Source: Verrucomicrobiota bacterium (GTDB taxonomy: Bacteria; Verrucomicrobiota; Verrucomicrobiia; Opitutales; Puniceicoccaceae). Taken from it: a stretch of DNA of 64,000 nt. The stretch spans positions 16,542-80,541 of the forward strand of contig JBCDMB010000015.1 of assembly GCA_038744685.1 (NCBI GenBank), in the 5' to 3' direction. This document shows, in pieces, positions 44,021-54,156 of the stretch (position 1 is the first letter of the stretch; each line of letters begins with the position of its first letter). Both the position numbers and the translations under genes were made by a program. Under the pieces are notes generated by a model. The model had not been told where the DNA came from and did not search any database. It saw only the letters and a list, made by a program, of their open reading frames with translations.

Positions 44021-47000
44021 GTGAAACCGGTCGAATTCCTTGGAGCGATTACCCGCCACTCTGGCGTGGTAGACTCCGCCCGTGCCTGGGTGGGGCTTGA
44101 ATGGATCAAGAACCAGCCTGCGAAACCTACGTTCTACGTATGTTCTTCGATGAAGGATGCGCTCGAGCGTTCTGCGGAGATCCGGTTCTTCGAGGAGCAG
44201 CTCTCCTGCACGGTCAGCCACCAGTCATTGCCGTCCTTGGTCTCTGGGTCGGAGGATCAGAAATCAGTCGAAGCTGAGTGGGACCGTGCAACCGCCATCA
44301 CTTCGTTAGTCGATTCTCCCAAAGGCAATCCCCTTGTCTTATTCACTACTCCGGAGGCTCTTGCAGACCCTGTCATTGCAAAACGTGTCCTTCTATCCCT
44401 TCGGCTTTCCTTGTCCGTCGGAGACGAAATCTCGCCTCAAAAGTTAGCCGGAAAGCTAGCAGGCGATCTTGGCTACGCTAACGAACCCGTCTGTGAGCAG
44501 CCGGGTGAGTTTGCGGTGCGCGGCAATCTTCTAGATGTTTACCCGGTCAGCCTGCCGCATCCGGTCCGGATCGACTTCTTTGGGGATGAGATCGAGAGCA
44601 TTCGGCCCTTCAATCCCACCAATCAACTTTCTCACGGCTTGCTAGAAGAAATCTCGATCAGTCCAACCGAAGTTCGGGAAGGCGGTACAGAGATGGAGGG
44701 TACAAGGAGTGACGGCACACTGGCAGAATACCTCGACGGGCCGGTTAACTGGATCTTCGAAGAACCCGACCGATTGCGCCGCGAACATCCGATCCTCTTT
44801 GAAAAACCTGAAGGTTGGAATCCTGACCAGCAGGTAGGAGCACCCACCCTTTCCCGATTTCTCGAACGCCCTGATGCGAATAACGATCAGCTATTCCTCC
44901 TTTCGGAAATGGAGTGTGTTCTGCCACTCGCCGAGAAAGTCGTGGATGTTCCTCTGATTACGAAGGATCCGGAGGTTCTACGCCCCGGCTTGATCCGCGG
45001 ACTCGTCGGCGCTGATCGATCCGCACATGAGGAGTCCACACGGCTCGAGTTTCTTCGCAAACTGCACGACCTGGACCAATCGGGAGCGTCCGTTCATCTG
45101 GTTCTTCCCGGCAAGAACGAGACCGACCGTTTCCGCGAATGGCTTGCTCAGGATGAACTCCTCAAAGATTTTTCACCCCCAATTTCAACTGGCACTCTCC
45201 GTCGAGGAGCGTGGCGTCAAATCAACGGGGTCGACAGTCTATACGTTACGGATCGCGAGATTTTTGGCCGTGACCGGACTCGCCTCGAGAGAATTTCGTC
45301 GCGCGCCTTACCCAACCGAACAGGCGTGGACAGTCTCCTCGATTTCTCAGAGATGGTTGAGGGGGATTACCTGGTGCATCTCACCCACGGTATTTGCATC
45401 TTTCGCGGCATTTCAGTCTTTGAGATCAACGGCGAGCCAAGGGAGGTCATCTCCCTCGAATTCGCCGAAGAGATTCGCATCTCCCTCCCTTTGACGGAAG
45501 CCCACCTCCTTTCCCGCTACGTCGGTCTGCGCAAGAGCCTTCCCAAACTTGGGAAACCTGGATCAGGTATTTGGGAAAAGGCACGCCGATCGGCTGAGAG
45601 TTCGACCCTCGATCTCGCCGCTCAGCTCCTCGAAATCCAAGCGAAGCGTACGACCAGTCCCGGACATGCTTTCAGTCCGGATACTCCCTGGCAGGCCGAC
45701 TTTGAATCCTCCTTTCCCTACCAGGAAACTCCGGATCAACTCACCGCCATACAAGCGGCAAAAGACGATATGGAGCTACCCCGCCCCATGGACCGACTGG
45801 TTTGCGGGGATGTTGGCTTTGGCAAAACAGAAGTGGCGATCCGCAGTGCTTTCAAAGCAGTTATGGACGGTAAGCAAGCCGCCCTCATGGTTCCGACTAC
45901 AGTACTCTGTCAACAACACTTCCAGACCTTCCGAGACCGCTTTGCTGATTTTCCCGTAAGCGTGGAAATGCTCAGCCGGTTTCGTTCGCAGGCAGAGCAA
46001 AAGTCAATCCGCGGGCAACTCAAGGAGGGCCGCATTGATATCATCGTGGGCACTCACAGTCTGCTGGGTCGGAATATTCGATTCAAAGACCTTGGGCTTC
46101 TGATCATCGATGAGGAACACCGTTTTGGAGTTCGCCAGAAAGAGGAGCTCAAACGCATGCGAACCCACGTGGACGTTCTCAGCATGAGTGCAACCCCCAT
46201 TCCCCGAACCCTCTACCTCGCCCTGGCCGGTGCACGGGATCTAAGCGTGATCGAAACCGCTCCCAGAGATCGACTCCCGGTAGAAACTCACGTTCGCCCC
46301 TATTCGGAGGAGATCATCCAATCCGCCATCGACAAAGAGATCGCTCGGGGCGGGCAAGTCTTCTACTTACACAACCGCGTTCAGACCATCCGGGCCGTTG
46401 AAAAAAGGCTGAAGATTCAGTTTCCCCGTCTGCGTATCGCCGTTGGTCATGGTCAGATGGATGAAGGAGAACTGGAGCAGGTAATGACCGATTTTGTCGC
46501 CGGGCAGTATGACCTCTTACTCTGCACCACAATTATTGAATCAGGACTCGATATCCCGAATTGTAACACTCTGATTATTGAAGGTGCAGATCGTTTCGGC
46601 CTGTCCCAGCTCTATCAACTCAGGGGCAGAGTAGGCCGGTTCAATCGTCAGGCACATGCCTACCTTCTCCTTCATCGCCACACGGGGATCCTCGAATCGG
46701 CTCGCAAGCGGCTTTCGGCGATCCGCCAATACAACCAGCTGGGTGCCGGCTATCGGATCGCCATGAAAGACCTCGAATTGCGCGGAGCAGGTAACTTAAT
46801 CGGCTCCGAGCAAAGTGGCGAAATTGCTGGAGTCGGTTTTGACCTCTACTGCCAACTCCTGCGCCAGAGCATAGCCCGTCTTAAGGGGGAAGCCACTGCC
46901 ACTCATGTGAGGGCTGAAGTAAAAATCGATTTCATTGACCGCGGAATGGGTGGTGGACGAACACGCCCTGAGGGCGAGGCTCGATTCGAAGTCTTCCGCA

Positions 47001-47389
47001 GAGCCGCCGTGGAGGAAGGCCGTATCGAATCCGTCACCGCTGAGATCCCCGCACTCTACATTCCAGAGTCCCGTATCCGAGTCGATCTCTACAGGCGACT
47101 CGGCCTCGTTTCTACGAGAGAAGAAATGGAGGCTTTGGAAAACGAGATCCGTGATCGATTCGGTCCTGAACCGAAGTCAGTTGAAATCCTTCTCGCTGTC
47201 ACGCGGATCCGAGTGGAAGCGGAATATCATCAAATCCAAAGTGTCACGACCGAAGGTCCACTTCTGCGCCTAAAAAGGGCCGACTCTGAGGGTTCCTTCG
47301 TCAAAATCGGCTCGCGCTTTCCCCGCCTGACGACCAAAAAGCCGCTTTCCAGATTGTCTGAAATCCGTAAGATACTCTCACGTCTATGA
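44021..47389 (+). CDS. mfd: Transcription-repair coupling factor Mfd
   Basis: 1122 aa, GTG start. UvrB-like N-terminal modules ([14 protein letters not shown]) are followed by the RNA-polymerase-interacting domain ([17 protein letters not shown], about 445). The translocase core has Walker [15 protein letters not shown] (about 595), [21 protein letters not shown] and the TRG motif region ([15 protein letters not shown]), and a C-terminal autoinhibitory domain. Mfd removes stalled polymerase and recruits UvrA. Its TGA overlaps the following ATG by 4 bp. Confidence 0.95.
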   Translation: MKPVEFLGAITRHSGVVDSARAWVGLEWIKNQPAKPTFYVCSSMKDALERSAEIRFFEEQLSCTVSHQSLPSLVSGSEDQKSVEAEWDRATAITSLVDSPKGNPLVLFTTPEALADPVIAKRVLLSLRLSLSVGDEISPQKLAGKLAGDLGYANEPVCEQPGEFAVRGNLLDVYPVSLPHPVRIDFFGDEIESIRPFNPTNQLSHGLLEEISISPTEVREGGTEMEGTRSDGTLAEYLDGPVNWIFEEPDRLRREHPILFEKPEGWNPDQQVGAPTLSRFLERPDANNDQLFLLSEMECVLPLAEKVVDVPLITKDPEVLRPGLIRGLVGADRSAHEESTRLEFLRKLHDLDQSGASVHLVLPGKNETDRFREWLAQDELLKDFSPPISTGTLRRGAWRQINGVDSLYVTDREIFGRDRTRLERISSRALPNRTGVDSLLDFSEMVEGDYLVHLTHGICIFRGISVFEINGEPREVISLEFAEEIRISLPLTEAHLLSRYVGLRKSLPKLGKPGSGIWEKARRSAESSTLDLAAQLLEIQAKRTTSPGHAFSPDTPWQADFESSFPYQETPDQLTAIQAAKDDMELPRPMDRLVCGDVGFGKTEVAIRSAFKAVMDGKQAALMVPTTVLCQQHFQTFRDRFADFPVSVEMLSRFRSQAEQKSIRGQLKEGRIDIIVGTHSLLGRNIRFKDLGLLIIDEEHRFGVRQKEELKRMRTHVDVLSMSATPIPRTLYLALAGARDLSVIETAPRDRLPVETHVRPYSEEIIQSAIDKEIARGGQVFYLHNRVQTIRAVEKRLKIQFPRLRIAVGHGQMDEGELEQVMTDFVAGQYDLLLCTTIIESGLDIPNCNTLIIEGADRFGLSQLYQLRGRVGRFNRQAHAYLLLHRHTGILESARKRLSAIRQYNQLGAGYRIAMKDLELRGAGNLIGSEQSGEIAGVGFDLYCQLLRQSIARLKGEATATHVRAEVKIDFIDRGMGGGRTRPEGEARFEVFRRAAVEEGRIESVTAEIPALYIPESRIRVDLYRRLGLVSTREEMEALENEIRDRFGPEPKSVEILLAVTRIRVEAEYHQIQSVTTEGPLLRLKRADSEGSFVKIGSRFPRLTTKKPLSRLSEIRKILSRL

Positions 47390-48378
47390 ACGCGTTCGCT
47401 GCAACTTTCCGACTCACTCCACTTCTGTGGACACTTTTAGCACTGCCTCTAGCGGCACAAAATCAGGTAGCCGAACTCTGGGCCGAAGACCGCCCCAATG
47501 GTATCGCGGCTAAAGTAGAGGGTGAGATCATTACCTTTGAGGAAATTCGTCAGGAAATGGCGCCACTGATGCAGCAGGTCTATCGCGGTTCCGCCAACGA
47601 AGAAGATCTAAGACGGAACATGAAGAAACTCGAACGGGACGTTCTTCAAAACCTCATCGACCAGATCCTCATCGTGAAGGAATTTCAGGCCAAGGAAATG
47701 ACGATCCCGAAATCCTATCTGGAAGGCGAATTCAACGATGTCATCCAGGAGGACTTCAACGGTGAACGGGATCGGTTTTTGACCTACCTTCGTAGCCGCG
47801 ACAAAACCGTCCGCGATTTCCGAACCGAACTGGAGGACAAGATTATTGTTCAGGTCATGAAGCAACAGATGCGGAGGAATCAAGCAGAGATCAGCCCGGA
47901 GATGATTAAGACTTTCTACGACGAGAACGAAAACCAATTCCAGCGGGAGACCGAAATTGCCCTTTTCCAAATTACCCTCAATCCGGAACCGGGCGGTCCT
48001 GAAGTAGAGGAAAAGGTGGAGACGGTAGTGACCCTGCTTGGCGACGGAACCTCTTTTCAAGAAATCGCGAAACAGTGGAGTGACGACGGGCTAGCCCGCC
48101 GGGGAGGCAGCCTCGGCTGGGTGGAACGAAGCGACCTGCGGGAAGAATTATCTGACGTTGCCTTCGCGCTCGAGGTCGGTGAAGTCAGCGAACCCGTGCC
48201 TTTCCAGCAAAGCACCCTTTTCTTTTTCGTCGAAGAAGTCCGTGACGAAGGGACCATCCCTCTTCCGGAAGTGCGAGACGTGATCGAGGAAATTCTCTCT
48301 GACAAAATCGCTCGTGAGGCTCAGGAAAGTTGGCTCCAGCGTCTCAGGGAAAAAGCCTACGTCGAATATTTTATTTAG
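47386..48378 (+). CDS. SurA-like periplasmic peptidyl-prolyl isomerase
   Basis: 330 aa with a signal peptide (LLWTLLALPLAAQNQ). The N-terminal helical chaperone part (AAKVEGEIITFEEIRQEM onward, with NLIDQILIVKEFQ) is SurA_N-like. One parvulin domain follows (FQEIAKQWSDDGLARRGGSL, GWVERSDLREELSDVAFAL, VGEVSEPVPF). It likely helps fold outer-membrane proteins. The 4-bp overlap with mfd makes it part of the same operon, an odd functional pairing. Confidence 0.88.
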   Translation: MNAFAATFRLTPLLWTLLALPLAAQNQVAELWAEDRPNGIAAKVEGEIITFEEIRQEMAPLMQQVYRGSANEEDLRRNMKKLERDVLQNLIDQILIVKEFQAKEMTIPKSYLEGEFNDVIQEDFNGERDRFLTYLRSRDKTVRDFRTELEDKIIVQVMKQQMRRNQAEISPEMIKTFYDENENQFQRETEIALFQITLNPEPGGPEVEEKVETVVTLLGDGTSFQEIAKQWSDDGLARRGGSLGWVERSDLREELSDVAFALEVGEVSEPVPFQQSTLFFFVEEVRDEGTIPLPEVRDVIEEILSDKIAREAQESWLQRLREKAYVEYFI

Positions 48379-48414
48379 TTCAGAAGACTGAGCGTAGCGC
48401 GGTGGGGATAAACA

Positions 48415-48694
48415 TAGGGCACTTCGATTAACCTACTTTGGACGTGACGAGAGCACTTTTGGTTTTGAGCAAGGCGACGGCTCTGCTTGGCGGGCTAGAA
48501 GCCCGTCTGCGAAGCCGCAACGCAGCTCAAAACCAAAAGTGCCTCGCCCCTAAGGGGTTGGGGCAGCACCGGTTCCGTGCAGCGTTGGAGGAGAGGTCCG
48601 AGGGCCTCTGGCCCGCAAACCTCTCCGCAGCCTCGCCCGGATTCCGGCGGTGCCGCAATCACGAGCCAAATGAGGTTAATGGAAGTGCCCCATA
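48415..48694. mobile_element. About 280-bp nested inverted-repeat element
   Basis: The outer ends 48415-48441 and 48666-48694 are imperfect inverted repeats (TAGGGCACTTCGATTAACC against TATGGGGCACTTCCATTAA..., read inward) with a TA at each tip. Inside lies a second perfect 18-bp inverted repeat GCACTTTTGGTTTTGAGC (48453-48470, partner 48525-48542) enclosing a CGGGCT-AGA-AGCCCG hairpin (48491-48505). A third stem GGAGAGGT/ACCTCTCC (48590-48597, 48619-48626) follows. No ORF is credible. It looks like one miniature element inserted into another, with ends related to those at 53199-53374. Confidence 0.65.
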
Positions 48695-49005
48695 GTGAAA
48701 CACATCCGAGGCAAAATTGGTGCGACGCTATTTCCTGGAAAACACTACCTCTCATCGCCTGCTCGCGGGAGGGACGGGCTCTGACCCGTCCTTAGATAAG
48801 GTCTATGCGAATGCACTACACAACTTACGGACCACACAGAGGTGGTCCCTCCCAAAGACCTAACAATCAAGAATCCAAAGTAGACTGTAATCAACAAAGG
48901 GTTTCAGCAATTCTGAATGGATCTGAAGCTAGTTGTCACATGAAAGTCTCGATCGAGGGAGTTAGAGGCTCGGACCCGTCCGCAAGGTCGTAGCGACAAC
49001 CACCG
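48695..49005. other. Gene-free region with more short palindromes
   Basis: No credible ORF between the inverted-repeat element and the transporter gene. It contains GGACGGG-CTCTGA-CCCGTCC (48772-48791), GGACCAC-ACAGAG-GTGGTCC (48830-48849), a 9-bp inverted repeat GGGAGGGAC/GTCCCTCCC spanning about 48768-48852, and CGGAC-CC-GTCCG near 48970. These are REP-like; I see no clear promoter, though one must serve the downstream operon. Confidence 0.5.
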
Positions 49006-49755
49006 ATGATGACCGAGTTCCTCTATCAGCTTCATTCCCTTCCTCCTGAAGCAATCTGGGTGTGCCTGCTCGTCGCGTCATTTGCGGCAATTCTTCTTTT
49101 GCACCGGTGGATGGGACCAGCGGGACTTTACGTTTACATGGTAGTCGCCATTATCGGTGGAAATCTTCACGTCCTCAAAATTACACAATTCTCCGTTTTT
49201 CCCGACCCGGTTGCCCTCGGCACCATTCTCTTTTCGACAACGTTTCTCTGCACTGACATCCTCACCGAGTATCATGGTCCATCAGTAGCCAGAAAAGGAG
49301 TCCTGCTCGGATTCTCAGGGCTCATACTCTTCAACTTATTTCTCTTTGCGGCCCTCGCTTTTCGTCCTCTTTCGGAAGGCGATGGTCCTTTGGGGGAACG
49401 CTCCGCTGCCATGCAAGGTCACCTAGAGGCGGTCTTCCTTGCCTCCCCTGGGATCCTCGTCGCCAGCTTGGCAGCCTACCTAGTCAGTCAGTTCAACGAC
49501 ATCTGGGTCTTCAGTCGCCTCCGCAAGGCAACCAACGGGCGATATCTTTGGCTGAGAAACAACCTATCGACGTGGATCTCCGCTCTCGTTGACAGCGCGG
49601 TTTTCAGCATCCTCGCCTTCGTTGTTTTTGCTGCCGAACCCGTCCCTTGGAAACCTCTCCTCTTTACATACATCCTCGGAACGTATGGACTTCGTGTGGT
49701 CGTTGCTGTGCTGGACAGCCCGATCGTCTACTGGGCCAAACCAAAAGAACACTAA
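49006..49755 (+). CDS. Queuosine precursor transporter (YhhQ/VUT family)
   Basis: 249 aa, six or seven membrane helices. FLCTDILTEYHGPSVARKGV, YLVSQFNDIWVFSRLRKAT and WLRNNLSTWISALVDSAVF match the VUT family signatures of YhhQ, which imports the queuine precursor preQ0/preQ1 for tRNA modification. It begins a plus-strand trio; the H+-ATPase ATG is 3 bp after its stop, so they are co-transcribed, possibly so that a proton gradient serves uptake (inference). A second Met directly follows the first. Confidence 0.87.
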   Translation: MMTEFLYQLHSLPPEAIWVCLLVASFAAILLLHRWMGPAGLYVYMVVAIIGGNLHVLKITQFSVFPDPVALGTILFSTTFLCTDILTEYHGPSVARKGVLLGFSGLILFNLFLFAALAFRPLSEGDGPLGERSAAMQGHLEAVFLASPGILVASLAAYLVSQFNDIWVFSRLRKATNGRYLWLRNNLSTWISALVDSAVFSILAFVVFAAEPVPWKPLLFTYILGTYGLRVVVAVLDSPIVYWAKPKEH

Positions 49756-49757
49756 CC

Positions 49758-52202
49758 ATGAAAAACAAACCCGACGCCGGGACTGCAACGGGTGAAGAGG
49801 ATCTCAAGGACCTTCCGATTGAGGAAGTCCAAAACAAGTTGTCCTGCGGCACCGACGGTCTCACAGAGGAAGAGGCCAAAGCACGCCTCAACCAATATGG
49901 AGCCAATCGTCTCGAAGAGGGCCACACCAACCCTCTCCTAAAGTTCCTCGGTTACTTTTGGGGGCCAATCCCGTGGATGATCGAAATCGCAGTCATCCTT
50001 TCCGCAGTGGTGGGCCACTGGCCCGATTTCTTTATCATCCTTATTCTCCTTCTCGCAAACGGCTTGATCGCCTTCTGGGAGGAGCGGGAAGCAGGAAACG
50101 CAATCGCTGCCCTCAAAGCAAAACTAGCCGTCAAAGCACGTGCGAAGCGAAATGGAGAGTGGTCGTCTGTTGACGCAGATCAGCTGGTGCCGGGGGATCT
50201 GATTCGGCTCCGGCTGGGAGACATCGTTCCTGCTGATGCCCGTCTTTTGGAAGAGAACGATGTCGAAGCCGATCAATCGGCACTTACCGGTGAATCCCTA
50301 CCTGCCAATCTCCGCTCGGGAGATCCGGTGTTCTCCGGTTCAATCATCCGCCAGGGTGAGACGACCGCGCTTGTCTACGCCACCGGCGCAAACACTTACT
50401 TCGGCAAAACCGCCAAACTAGTCGGCGAAGCCCACACCGTCAGCCACTTCCAAAAAGCTATTCTCAAGATCGGAAACTACCTGATCGTCCTCGCTGTCCT
50501 CCTTGTGGCCCTGATCATCGGAGTTGCCATCTTACGTGGTGACCCGATCCTGACCACACTTCAGTTCGCCCTCGTCTTAACCGTCGCCGCGATCCCCGTC
50601 GCCATGCCAACCGTTCTCTCTGTTACCATGGCCTCCGGGGCCCGCCAACTGGCCCGCAAAAAAGCCATTGTCAGCAAACTGGTTGCCGTCGAGGAGCTGG
50701 CTGGCGTCGACGTCCTGTGTTCCGATAAAACCGGCACCCTCACCCAAAACAAGCTGACACTCGGCGACCCCTTCAGTATCAATTCAGATGATGAAGACGC
50801 TCTGATCCTTGCGGCAGCTCTCGCCTCGCGATCGGAAAATAACGACACCATCGATCTGGCGGTCCTCGGCGCGGTGCCCGACCCCGAAAGGTTAAAGGCA
50901 TTTCAAGTCACTGAATTCAAACCCTTTGACCCCGTTCACAAACGCACGGAGGCTTCGGTCAAAGACGATTCAGGCATGACCTTCCGCGTTACCAAAGGCG
51001 CGCCACAAGTGATTCTCGAACTCTCGCAAAACAACTCCGAAGTGGCTGAAGTAGTGGAACAGACCGTCAACGATTTTGCCTCCAAGGGCTATCGGTCTCT
51101 AGGAGTCGCACGGGCCGACGGGGATGGGGACTGGAGGTTCCTCGGCGTCCTTCCACTCTTTGACCCTCCTCGCGAAGATGCCAAGGCGACGATAGAAACC
51201 GCCGGAAAAATGGGAGTTGGCGTTCGGATGGTAACCGGCGATGCCATTGCTATCGCAACCGAAACCGCCAAAAAGCTCGGCCTCGGGTCGAATATCCTAG
51301 ACGCTTCCCGTCTCGGCAAAGCGGATGCAGCAGGCAATCCAGAAACTTCCGAAGCCATCGACAAAGCCGATGGCTTTGCTCAGGTCTTCCCCGAGCACAA
51401 GTTCAGGATCATCGAATCCCTGCAGCGCCAAGGCCATATCGTCGGAATGACGGGAGATGGCGTTAACGATGCGCCCGCACTGAAGAAGGCAGACTGTGGC
51501 ATTGCCGTCTCCGGTGCCACCGATGCAGCCCGAGCCGCAGCTGCAATCGTGCTAACCACTCCCGGTCTCTCGGTGATTGTCGACGCAATCAAAGAAAGCC
51601 GCCGAATCTTCCAAAGAATGAACAGCTACGCGATCTACCGAATCGCGGAAACCCTCTGCGTCCTAATCTTCATGACGCTAGCGATCCTCGTCTTTGGATT
51701 CTACCCACTTACCGCCGTGATGATTGTCATGCTGGCTCTGTTGAACGATGGCGCCATCCTCTCCATTGCCTACGACAAAGTCCACTTCAAGGAAAAGCCC
51801 GAAGCGTGGAACATGCGGGTCGTGATGGGAATTTCCACCGTCCTCGGACTCGTCGGAGTCGTTTCCACTTTCGGGCTCTTTTTTCTTGGTGAACGTGTCT
51901 TCAAACTCGATCACGCCCACCTGCAGACCTTCATGTACCTTATGCTTTCAGTGTCGGGTCACCTCACTATCTTTCTGACTCGCACACGCGGGCCTTTCTG
52001 GTCGATCCTTCCGGCCAACATCCTGTGGGTGGCTGTCTTTGGTACCCAACTTGTCGCTACCCTCATTGCCGTGTACGGCCTGTTCATGACACCAATCGGC
52101 TGGAGTTGGGCACTTCTGGTGTGGGGGTACGCACTTGTCTGGTTTTTGCTCAGCGACGGCCTAAAATTAATCGCTTACCGCTTTCTCGATCCCGTCCGGT
52201 AG
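49758..52202 (+). CDS. P-type H+-ATPase, P3A plasma-membrane type
   Basis: 814 aa. DQSALTGESLP (actuator), VDVLCSDKTGTLTQNKLTL (phosphorylated Asp), VTKGAPQVI (nucleotide site), MVTGDAIAIA and GMTGDGVNDAPALKKADCGI are all present. The M4 sequence AAIPVAMPTVLSVTMASGARQLA is that of the P3A group, which pumps protons in plants, fungi, some archaea and a few bacteria. The in-frame extension upstream overlaps the transporter gene and is ignored. A proton or Na+ export role is likely; bacteria with P3A pumps are uncommon. Confidence 0.92.
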   Translation: MKNKPDAGTATGEEDLKDLPIEEVQNKLSCGTDGLTEEEAKARLNQYGANRLEEGHTNPLLKFLGYFWGPIPWMIEIAVILSAVVGHWPDFFIILILLLANGLIAFWEEREAGNAIAALKAKLAVKARAKRNGEWSSVDADQLVPGDLIRLRLGDIVPADARLLEENDVEADQSALTGESLPANLRSGDPVFSGSIIRQGETTALVYATGANTYFGKTAKLVGEAHTVSHFQKAILKIGNYLIVLAVLLVALIIGVAILRGDPILTTLQFALVLTVAAIPVAMPTVLSVTMASGARQLARKKAIVSKLVAVEELAGVDVLCSDKTGTLTQNKLTLGDPFSINSDDEDALILAAALASRSENNDTIDLAVLGAVPDPERLKAFQVTEFKPFDPVHKRTEASVKDDSGMTFRVTKGAPQVILELSQNNSEVAEVVEQTVNDFASKGYRSLGVARADGDGDWRFLGVLPLFDPPREDAKATIETAGKMGVGVRMVTGDAIAIATETAKKLGLGSNILDASRLGKADAAGNPETSEAIDKADGFAQVFPEHKFRIIESLQRQGHIVGMTGDGVNDAPALKKADCGIAVSGATDAARAAAAIVLTTPGLSVIVDAIKESRRIFQRMNSYAIYRIAETLCVLIFMTLAILVFGFYPLTAVMIVMLALLNDGAILSIAYDKVHFKEKPEAWNMRVVMGISTVLGLVGVVSTFGLFFLGERVFKLDHAHLQTFMYLMLSVSGHLTIFLTRTRGPFWSILPANILWVAVFGTQLVATLIAVYGLFMTPIGWSWALLVWGYALVWFLLSDGLKLIAYRFLDPVR

Positions 52203-52214
52203 ATCTGTGGATTC

Positions 52215-53201
52215 ATGAAGACCTTCAGAAGAGTTCTTCTCTGGATACTCCTCTTGTTGGTCTCGCCATTGTTTATCCTTTGGATCGTCGTCGCTCAGCC
52301 CACTTGGGCAGCGAACGAACCGAGCAACCAAAAGGTATCTCCCGAAGCTCTCGAGAAACATGTCCGTATGTTATCCGAGGACTGCTTTCCGCGGAATTAC
52401 CAGAATCTCGACAAGCTAAACCAAGCCGCGGATTACATCGCGGATCAGTTTGGGAGAGCCGGAGCTTCCGTTTCGTTTCAAGAGTATTCAGTCAACGGCA
52501 AAGTCTACCGCAATGTCATCGGTAGTTTCGGAACGGATACAGACAACCTGTTCGTCGTTGGCGCACACTATGATTCGCATCATCTCACACCAGGGGCCGA
52601 CGACAATGCGAGCGGAGTTGCTGGGTTGATCGAGCTGCCACACTTAATCAGTCAATCCAATCTCCGGGATGAAAACATCCAACTCGTCGCTTACACCCTC
52701 GAGGAGCCTCCCTTCTTCGATACGGACTACATGGGAAGTTACCAACACGCCCAGTCACTGTTTGACGCAGGCGTCGATCTTACAGGAATGATTGCTTTGG
52801 AGATGATCGGATACTTTTCCGACGAACCGGGGTCTCAATCCTACCCAGCCTCCTTCTTGCGAACCATGTATCCGAACAAAGGTGATTTCATCGGTGTCAT
52901 TGGAACCCTCTCCCATCGGGAGTTTACCGAGCAGATTAAGATCGGTATGAAAGGCGCGACCGACCTACCCGTCTATTCCCTGAACGCTCCCAAGGCCCTT
53001 TCCGGAGTCGATTACTCGGACCACCGTAGCTACTGGGCCTTCGACTACGATGCTGTGATGATTACTGACACCGCCTTCTATCGTAACCCCAATTACCATG
53101 AAAAGACCGATACCGCGGACACCCTCGACTATGATCGGATGGCCAAAGTCGTTGTGAGTGTCTTTGCGAGCCTCAATCGATTCCTTGCAGAAGAGAAGTA
53201 G
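52215..53201 (+). CDS. M28-family zinc aminopeptidase, membrane-anchored
   Basis: 328 aa with an N-terminal membrane anchor/signal (LLWILLLLVSPLFILWIVVA). The di-zinc site residues follow in order: GAHYDSHH, PGADDNASGVAG (bridging Asp), EEPPFF (catalytic and metal Glu), and YHEKTDTADTLDYDRM (last His). It likely cleaves peptides outside the cytoplasm. The start lies 12 bp after the H+-ATPase. Its TAG stop is the first three bases of the 176-bp inverted-repeat element that follows, so the protein end was set by that element. Confidence 0.9.
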   Translation: MKTFRRVLLWILLLLVSPLFILWIVVAQPTWAANEPSNQKVSPEALEKHVRMLSEDCFPRNYQNLDKLNQAADYIADQFGRAGASVSFQEYSVNGKVYRNVIGSFGTDTDNLFVVGAHYDSHHLTPGADDNASGVAGLIELPHLISQSNLRDENIQLVAYTLEEPPFFDTDYMGSYQHAQSLFDAGVDLTGMIALEMIGYFSDEPGSQSYPASFLRTMYPNKGDFIGVIGTLSHREFTEQIKIGMKGATDLPVYSLNAPKALSGVDYSDHRSYWAFDYDAVMITDTAFYRNPNYHEKTDTADTLDYDRMAKVVVSVFASLNRFLAEEK

Positions 53202-53374
53202 AGTACTTTGCGATTAGTTTGAACCTTCAGGTGGGATTTAAAATGAGAGCAACGCAATGCGGCTTGGTGTGTAGCGGGCTGAAGCCCGTGAACACCAAGC
53301 TAACGCAGCAAACTCTCAGTTTAACCCCATCCAGAGGACTGGCTGATGGTTCAAACTAATCGCAAAGTGCTCTA
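53199..53374. mobile_element. 176-bp MITE with 27-bp terminal inverted repeats
   Basis: Ends 53199-53225 and 53348-53374 are inverted repeats matching at 26 of 27 positions (tip TAGAGYACTTTGCGATTAG, then TTTGAACC). Inside, CTTGGTGT (53263-53270) pairs with ACACCAAG (53292-53299) around a CGGGCT-GA-AGCCCG hairpin. There is no ORF. A TA dinucleotide bounds each end, as expected for a TA target duplication. It lies between convergent genes and supplies the stop codon of both: the tip TAG ends the M28 gene and GATTAG in the right arm ends the sulfotransferase. Confidence 0.82.
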
Positions 53375-54156
53375 GAGGGCTCATATCCAAGGCTCCGCAT
53401 AAAATCACCGATTCTTCCCTCGACTAATTCCAGATTTTCGACCGAAAGTTCCGTTCGCCAGTCATCAACCCTCCCAGAGCGCAAGAACCTTGCCTCTTCA
53501 GGACCTCTCTCTGCTTGGAGAATCTTCTTCTTTTCCGCAAAACTTTGTTTTTCCACCGCTCTTTTTAGTGCTGCATCAGTGCGTTCGACCGACAAGAAAT
53601 CTGCCATTTTTCGAGTGACCGTTAAAGGATCAGTCAAAAGAGTCTCGTACTGCACGACCAGGATATCGTCTTTCTTTTGATACCCAAGAACGTGGTCCTG
53701 CCACGGCGTTTTCAACCAACCCCTGTTAGGTATTCCTTCGATGAGACCTCGAGTCATGAAATCGAGTTTAAACTTCCTCGGGTAAAGCCATTTCCTGCTC
53801 AGGTGATCTCCGCCTGGGAATCTGACGAGCAGATTGTGAAGGCGCTGGTGCTTCGGTCCAAAGTCAAAGTAATAAGATGCGGAAACAATTACCGAACGGG
53901 GATCCCGCAGAATGTAGATCAGCTTTTCGGAACCATTCCCGTAAATGCCCAACGTGTGAGCCATCTGCTCAAAGGTATGGTGCGCCTTAAAGCACTCAAA
54001 ATCTGATTCCCGATCAAGACCCTCAACCACTCCATCCTTGTTGAGTGGTTGGCACCAAAAACCTCGGGCCGGGCATCCAACAATTTCGGCCGTGAGCTGG
54101 GTTAACCAGGTGTTTCCGCTCTTTGGATAGCCGCAGACGATGATTCTATTCTTCAT
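53356..54156 (-). CDS. PAPS-dependent sulfotransferase
   Basis: 266 aa from MKNRIIVCGYPKSGNTWLTQ, where YPKSGNTW is the 5'-phosphosulfate loop; YILRDPRSVIVSASYYF is the 3'-phosphate motif. The frame upstream to 54282 adds an unlikely leader. It transfers sulfate from PAPS to a hydroxyl or amine, perhaps of a polysaccharide or lipid. The last residues (SRALCD) and the stop are encoded by the terminal repeat of the neighbouring MITE, so the native C-terminus was probably altered. Confidence 0.85.
   Translation of the reverse strand: MKNRIIVCGYPKSGNTWLTQLTAEIVGCPARGFWCQPLNKDGVVEGLDRESDFECFKAHHTFEQMAHTLGIYGNGSEKLIYILRDPRSVIVSASYYFDFGPKHQRLHNLLVRFPGGDHLSRKWLYPRKFKLDFMTRGLIEGIPNRGWLKTPWQDHVLGYQKKDDILVVQYETLLTDPLTVTRKMADFLSVERTDAALKRAVEKQSFAEKKKILQAERGPEEARFLRSGRVDDWRTELSVENLELVEGRIGDFMRSLGYEPSRALCD

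Noticed and set aside
48438..48695. 85-codon plus-strand frame in the repeat region
   Set aside because: It runs through the nested inverted repeats and has the irregular composition expected of translated palindromes.
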